Origin: Culex pipiens pallens
Lineage: Eukaryota > Arthropoda > Insecta > Diptera > Culicidae
Assembly: GCF_016801865.2 (NCBI RefSeq)
Contig: NC_068938.1
Coordinates: 136,566,998 to 136,630,997, forward strand
Direction of reading: 5' to 3'
Length of the DNA stretch: 64,000 nt
Made by a program: the position numbers and the translations under genes
Notes under the pieces: generated by a model
Database searches by the model: none
Told to the model about the DNA's origin: nothing
Seen by the model: the letters and a program-made list of their open reading frames with translations, nothing else
Part shown: positions 60,381 to 64,000 of the stretch, piece after piece
How the letters are laid out: every line of letters starts with the position of its first letter
Numbering within the stretch: position 1 is the first letter of the stretch

Positions 60381-61394
60381 CAGAAATGACCAACCTCCCC
60401 TACCCGTTGGATCACACACTCACATGCGGAAGTGGATGTGGCATAGGGGTGGGGGTAGCCGAAGCAAAAGGTCCAGCCCGGCTGACCGGACAGAACGAGA
60501 AGGTGGGACAGCGGCGCAGAGGGCAGCGAGAGGCCGGAGGAGCCGAACAATAACATTATTTTATAAATGTGTCCTGCAATATGTAGTCACTGGTCCGTAT
60601 GAAGATATACGGTCGTTCATTTATATGCCGTTATTATTATCAACAAGCGTATAAGTACAATCAAGTGGAGCTTCGAGAGCGGGACGGAGGCTGGGACATG
60701 GAGGTGGGGTCGACAAGTCATATGACGACATCGGTTGGGAGCTTTTCTGGCCGGGGCATCGAAAGCGAAATCTCTGCTGAATTGAACCCAGTCGGAGAAG
60801 GAGCGATATTGCACTGTCCAGTGCGTCCAGATGATAGCAACGGTGGGACGGTGGGACGCCATGTGCGAGGCGTGATCCCGAAATGAGATTCTGTAAAGGA
60901 TTATCTGCTCAAAAAGGACGACGCTGCCTGGGTAAGGACGATGCACTAATTCTGCGAAGAATGGACCAAATATGACACTTGCGAAACTAGATTGTTGCAT
61001 CGTGGTCGCTGGACAGACGTGACTTACGAGGGGGACATGCTCTGGAGTGGTTTGATAAGATGGATTTTCGAGTGGGACACTCGAGTGAGTGACGTGGTAA
61101 TTTTGAAAATAGTTTTGTCAAATTGGGGGTGATTGATATTGTGGCAGTGGGCGAGGAAATGTTGTGGGACAAAATTGGACTTTTGGACGTTGGCAAATTG
61201 ATACATTGAAGTTGGAGGAATTGTAGAAAATTGAGCCATTATGAGACAAGAAATCAAACTATGGCTGAAAATAAGTACCGTTATGGGACAAGACGGTCAT
61301 TTGGACACTACCGTTATCAGGGGTGATATTGGGTCTTTGAAAAACGATTGATTCTAGAAACAATGACATTTTTGGCAAAACTTAAATTCTCAGC
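60381..61394. other. Unique DNA with scattered GGGACA words
   Basis: No gene recognised. Isolated GTGGGACAAAAT..TTTGGACA words occur near 61160 and 61280. Confidence 0.45.
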
Positions 61395-61880
61395 CAATAA
61401 AAAGGGAGGGTTGGGTAGAGTGAGTAAAGGTGGGACAGAATGCTTACATTTTGATAGAAGTGAATCTGTGGGACAACACGTCCGTTTGAGCACTAAGGCG
61501 CTCGTAACAAATAAAACAACTAACATGTTAAAGGTGGGACAAAAAGGTACATTTGGGCACGATGAGACATAATTGAACACTTGGGCATGTGGCAAATAAT
61601 ATGCATGTATTTTGATACTGTGAGAAAAAAAGTCAAACTTTGCCTTGGAGAAGCAAATTAAAGTTTCAAATGAACTTATGGGACATCATGACATGCACAA
61701 AATGTAAACGTGAGACAAAAATGAACCTTTGGACATGACTGAAAGTTTTTATCATTCAGTTACAGCGAAATTAGTCATGAGCGCGCAGTAACAGTGAGAC
61801 AAAAGTGTACATTTGGACACATCTGCTTAACCAAAAAAAAGTATGCCAAAGTGGGACAAACCGAACCACTTGGGCACGTA
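61395..61880. repeat. GGGACA-rich duplicated block, copy 2
   Basis: Diverged direct duplicate of 59930-60380, in the same order and orientation, about 1.46 kb away. Confidence 0.75.
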
Positions 61881-62485
61881 CAATACCGGCATATCCAAAG
61901 CAGTCAATCATAATTACCAGCAATTAAATCACAACTAAACAACCAAAGCTCGTCATACTTCCGGAAGCCCCCTCAAGCGTCTCAGACGGAAAAGTTCAAA
62001 TAAATAAAATAACAAAATAATTAGCCCCGTTCCAACAAATCACTCTGTATACTCAGAAAACAACCAAAAACCTAGAAAAGCAAGAGACACATTAAGTGCC
62101 GGCAAAACGGTCTTCCGTCGGTCCCACACTTTTATGTCCTAGACCAGAGCGAACGTCCCTTTTAAAACCGAGAGACAAAAATAGTAGCAAACGGCAGCAT
62201 ATTTTTGCCTCTCCAACCTTAAGCGGCTTAATTTTTGCTGCCAGTGCAGCAGCAGCAAAGTTGTTCCGCTTTTTGTGGGTGCTGCATCCCATTTGCCGAA
62301 TGCCAAATGTTCTCTAAACAAATCGTCGTCCTAGGTGGGGCTTCTAGCTGGGAGGCGGGGTGAAGCATTGGAAATAGTTAAATTTATGGCTTTTACTCGA
62401 ACTTCAATGCAATTTTCTTGGGCGATCAAGCGGTTGAATTGGTTGGATGGTTGTTTTTAACAAGAAAAGATGTTGATTTGTGGAA
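61881..62485. other. Unique DNA, no gene recognised
   Basis: Mixed composition, with no domain in any short frame. Confidence 0.5.
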
Positions 62486-62950
62486 TGTTGATTAGTTGAT
62501 TTGTTGATTTGTTGATTTGTTGATTTGTTGATTTGTTGATTTGTTGATTTGTTGATTTGTTGATTTGTTGATTTGTTGATTTGTTGATTTGTTGATTTGT
62601 TGATTTGTTGATTTGTTGATTTGTTGATTTGTTGATTTGTTGATTTGTTGATTTGTTGATTTGTTGATTTGTTGATTTGTTGATTTGTTGATTTGTAGAT
62701 TTGTTGATTTGTTGATTTGTTGATTTTTTGATTTGTTGATTTGTTGATTTGTTGATTTGTTGATTTGTTGAATTGTTGATTTGTTGATTTGTTGATTTGT
62801 TGATTTGTTGATTTGTTGATTTGTTGATTTGTTGATTTGTTGATTTGTTGATTTGTTGATTTGTTTATTTGTTGGTTTGTTGATATGTTGTTGTGTTGTT
62901 GTTGAGTTGTTGTTGTGTTATTGTTGAGTTGTTGTTGAGTTGTTGTGTTA
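62486..62950. repeat. 8 bp microsatellite (TTGTTGAT)n
   Basis: About 48 nearly perfect copies of TTGATTTG run from about 62486 to 62875. They decay into GTTGTTGA/GTTGTTGTG words to about 62950. Only a few single-base variants are seen (TTTGTAGAT, TTTTTTGAT, TTGAATTG). Confidence 0.97.
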
Positions 62951-64000
62951 AAAGTTGCTGGGTTTCGAAATTTTTCATTGTTGTTTAGAGGTTTTAGAAA
63001 ACCCTTTATCTTTTCAGTGAGTTACTCAACAATTTCCCAACATCTTTCCCACATAACCGGTTCCGGGTGAATGGAAAGTCCTGGTGGAAACAAAAGCCCT
63101 CTTCCGGTGACACACCCACATAAAACTTGTGCGCACAAAGAAGACGAACAACAATTGCCCGCCCAAACTGCAAAGAAGAAGAAAACTCGTCGCGCGCGCG
63201 CGAAAAGGTGGGAAAAACTTTTTCCATTGCTCCCGACCGCCATTGTGTCGTCGAGTTATGCATGAAGTGCGGAAAATTTTCTAACTCCGGCAGTGTCTCC
63301 GGCGTGAAACAATCCGGAGCAAAAATTTCCCGACACTTTTTACCGCGGTGGATCTACAGCAGCAGGACACAAAAAGTACGGAAACTTCATTTAGTAGTTT
63401 TCTGTGTGAGGGAGAGAGAGAGAGAAAGGGATAGAGGTGTCTTCCAGCGACCAAGTTTTTTGAGATGTTTTTTTTTTTCTTGTGAAATACAAGCTTCTAG
63501 TTAAGTTTTTACTTTAGTTTTGACACAGACTATCAAACAATATTTTTATTCAAATATTCTTTCTTTTTAAACTTTGTCACAATTTATACTTTAACGATTT
63601 TGTCCACAATTTAAAAAATAATGTAAAATCCAATTGTCTGTGACAATTTTGCAAAACGAGTCTCCGGAAACTGCTACACTCCAGGCCATCGGGCCATCAT
63701 CTTCCGAGCAGAACTTTATCCGGAACTTGAAGGTGCTGAGTGAACCTGCTTTTTTAATCCTATTTATATTATGGCGGGAAACAGCAGAGATGGCGCCACG
63801 TGGCTGCCTCGGGGAGCAGCAGCTGCCTCTTGGTTCGTGCAACCCTTGAAGAAGTTACACTTTTTTGCTACGAAATTCCGGGTAGACACACAGTAGTTGT
63901 CCCGAGGTCAGAAGTAACGAGCCGGGATTGAGACCGCGCGACCAACTTTGACACTGTGGCAACTTCCGGAAATTAACTTGCTTTCGAGTTTTGCTCTTAT
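62951..64000. other. Unique DNA, no gene recognised
   Basis: Mixed composition with a (GA)n run near 63410-63425. Small frames at 63006-63504 and 63591-63849 lie on both strands and show no family resemblance. Confidence 0.5.

Overview
The window reads as non-coding eukaryotic DNA from a mosquito, most likely a Culex-type culicid. The evidence is the mix of AT-rich unique DNA, tRNA-derived SINEs, a Bel/Pao-like LTR element, foldback MITEs and large arrays of short satellites. I found no complete host protein gene. The only convincing long coding frame is the gag of a short LTR retrotransposon at about 7.3-8.6 kb. Species assignment is from recollection of repeat style, not from a search.

Layout. 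1-2.6 kb: degenerate GACTGAATTTT satellite carrying a SINE fragment and a TIR element. 2.6-5.9 kb: mostly unique DNA. 5.9-12.5 kb: a GAGTC/GTTGGA satellite hit by a nested stack (foldback MITE, then an LTR retrotransposon inside it) and by two SINEs, each with target-site duplications. 12.5-16.5 kb: unique DNA and a retroelement 3' end. 17.0-20.1 kb: a 1.3 kb long-inverted-repeat element, a TIR element and a solo LTR in a row. 20.1-28.8 kb: unique blocks alternating with AT-rich old repeats, a near-perfect 0.2 kb hairpin and a splice-like site at 27.4 kb. 28.8-32.9 kb: a giant imperfect palindrome interrupted by another repeat and a SINE. 33-46 kb: AT-rich old repeats, several TIR elements, and a recent 788 bp tandem duplication. 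46.5-48.1 kb: an AGTCAA satellite. 50.5-55.3 kb: three arrays of one 17 bp unit. 57-62 kb: a 255 bp tandem repeat and GGGACA minisatellites. 62.5-62.95 kb: an 8 bp microsatellite.

The most interesting reading is on the minus strand. At 27465 and 52401 a strong 3' splice site abuts a GTGAGT 5' splice site with no bases between, each with a CTAAT branch-point-like motif about 30 nt upstream. This is the architecture of recursive splicing (ratchet) sites known from very long insect introns. It suggests that most or all of the window lies inside one huge intron of a minus-strand gene whose ordinary exons lie elsewhere. The 27.4 kb site also begins a 45 bp open micro-exon with a good downstream donor. 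This is inference from sequence and needs RNA data.
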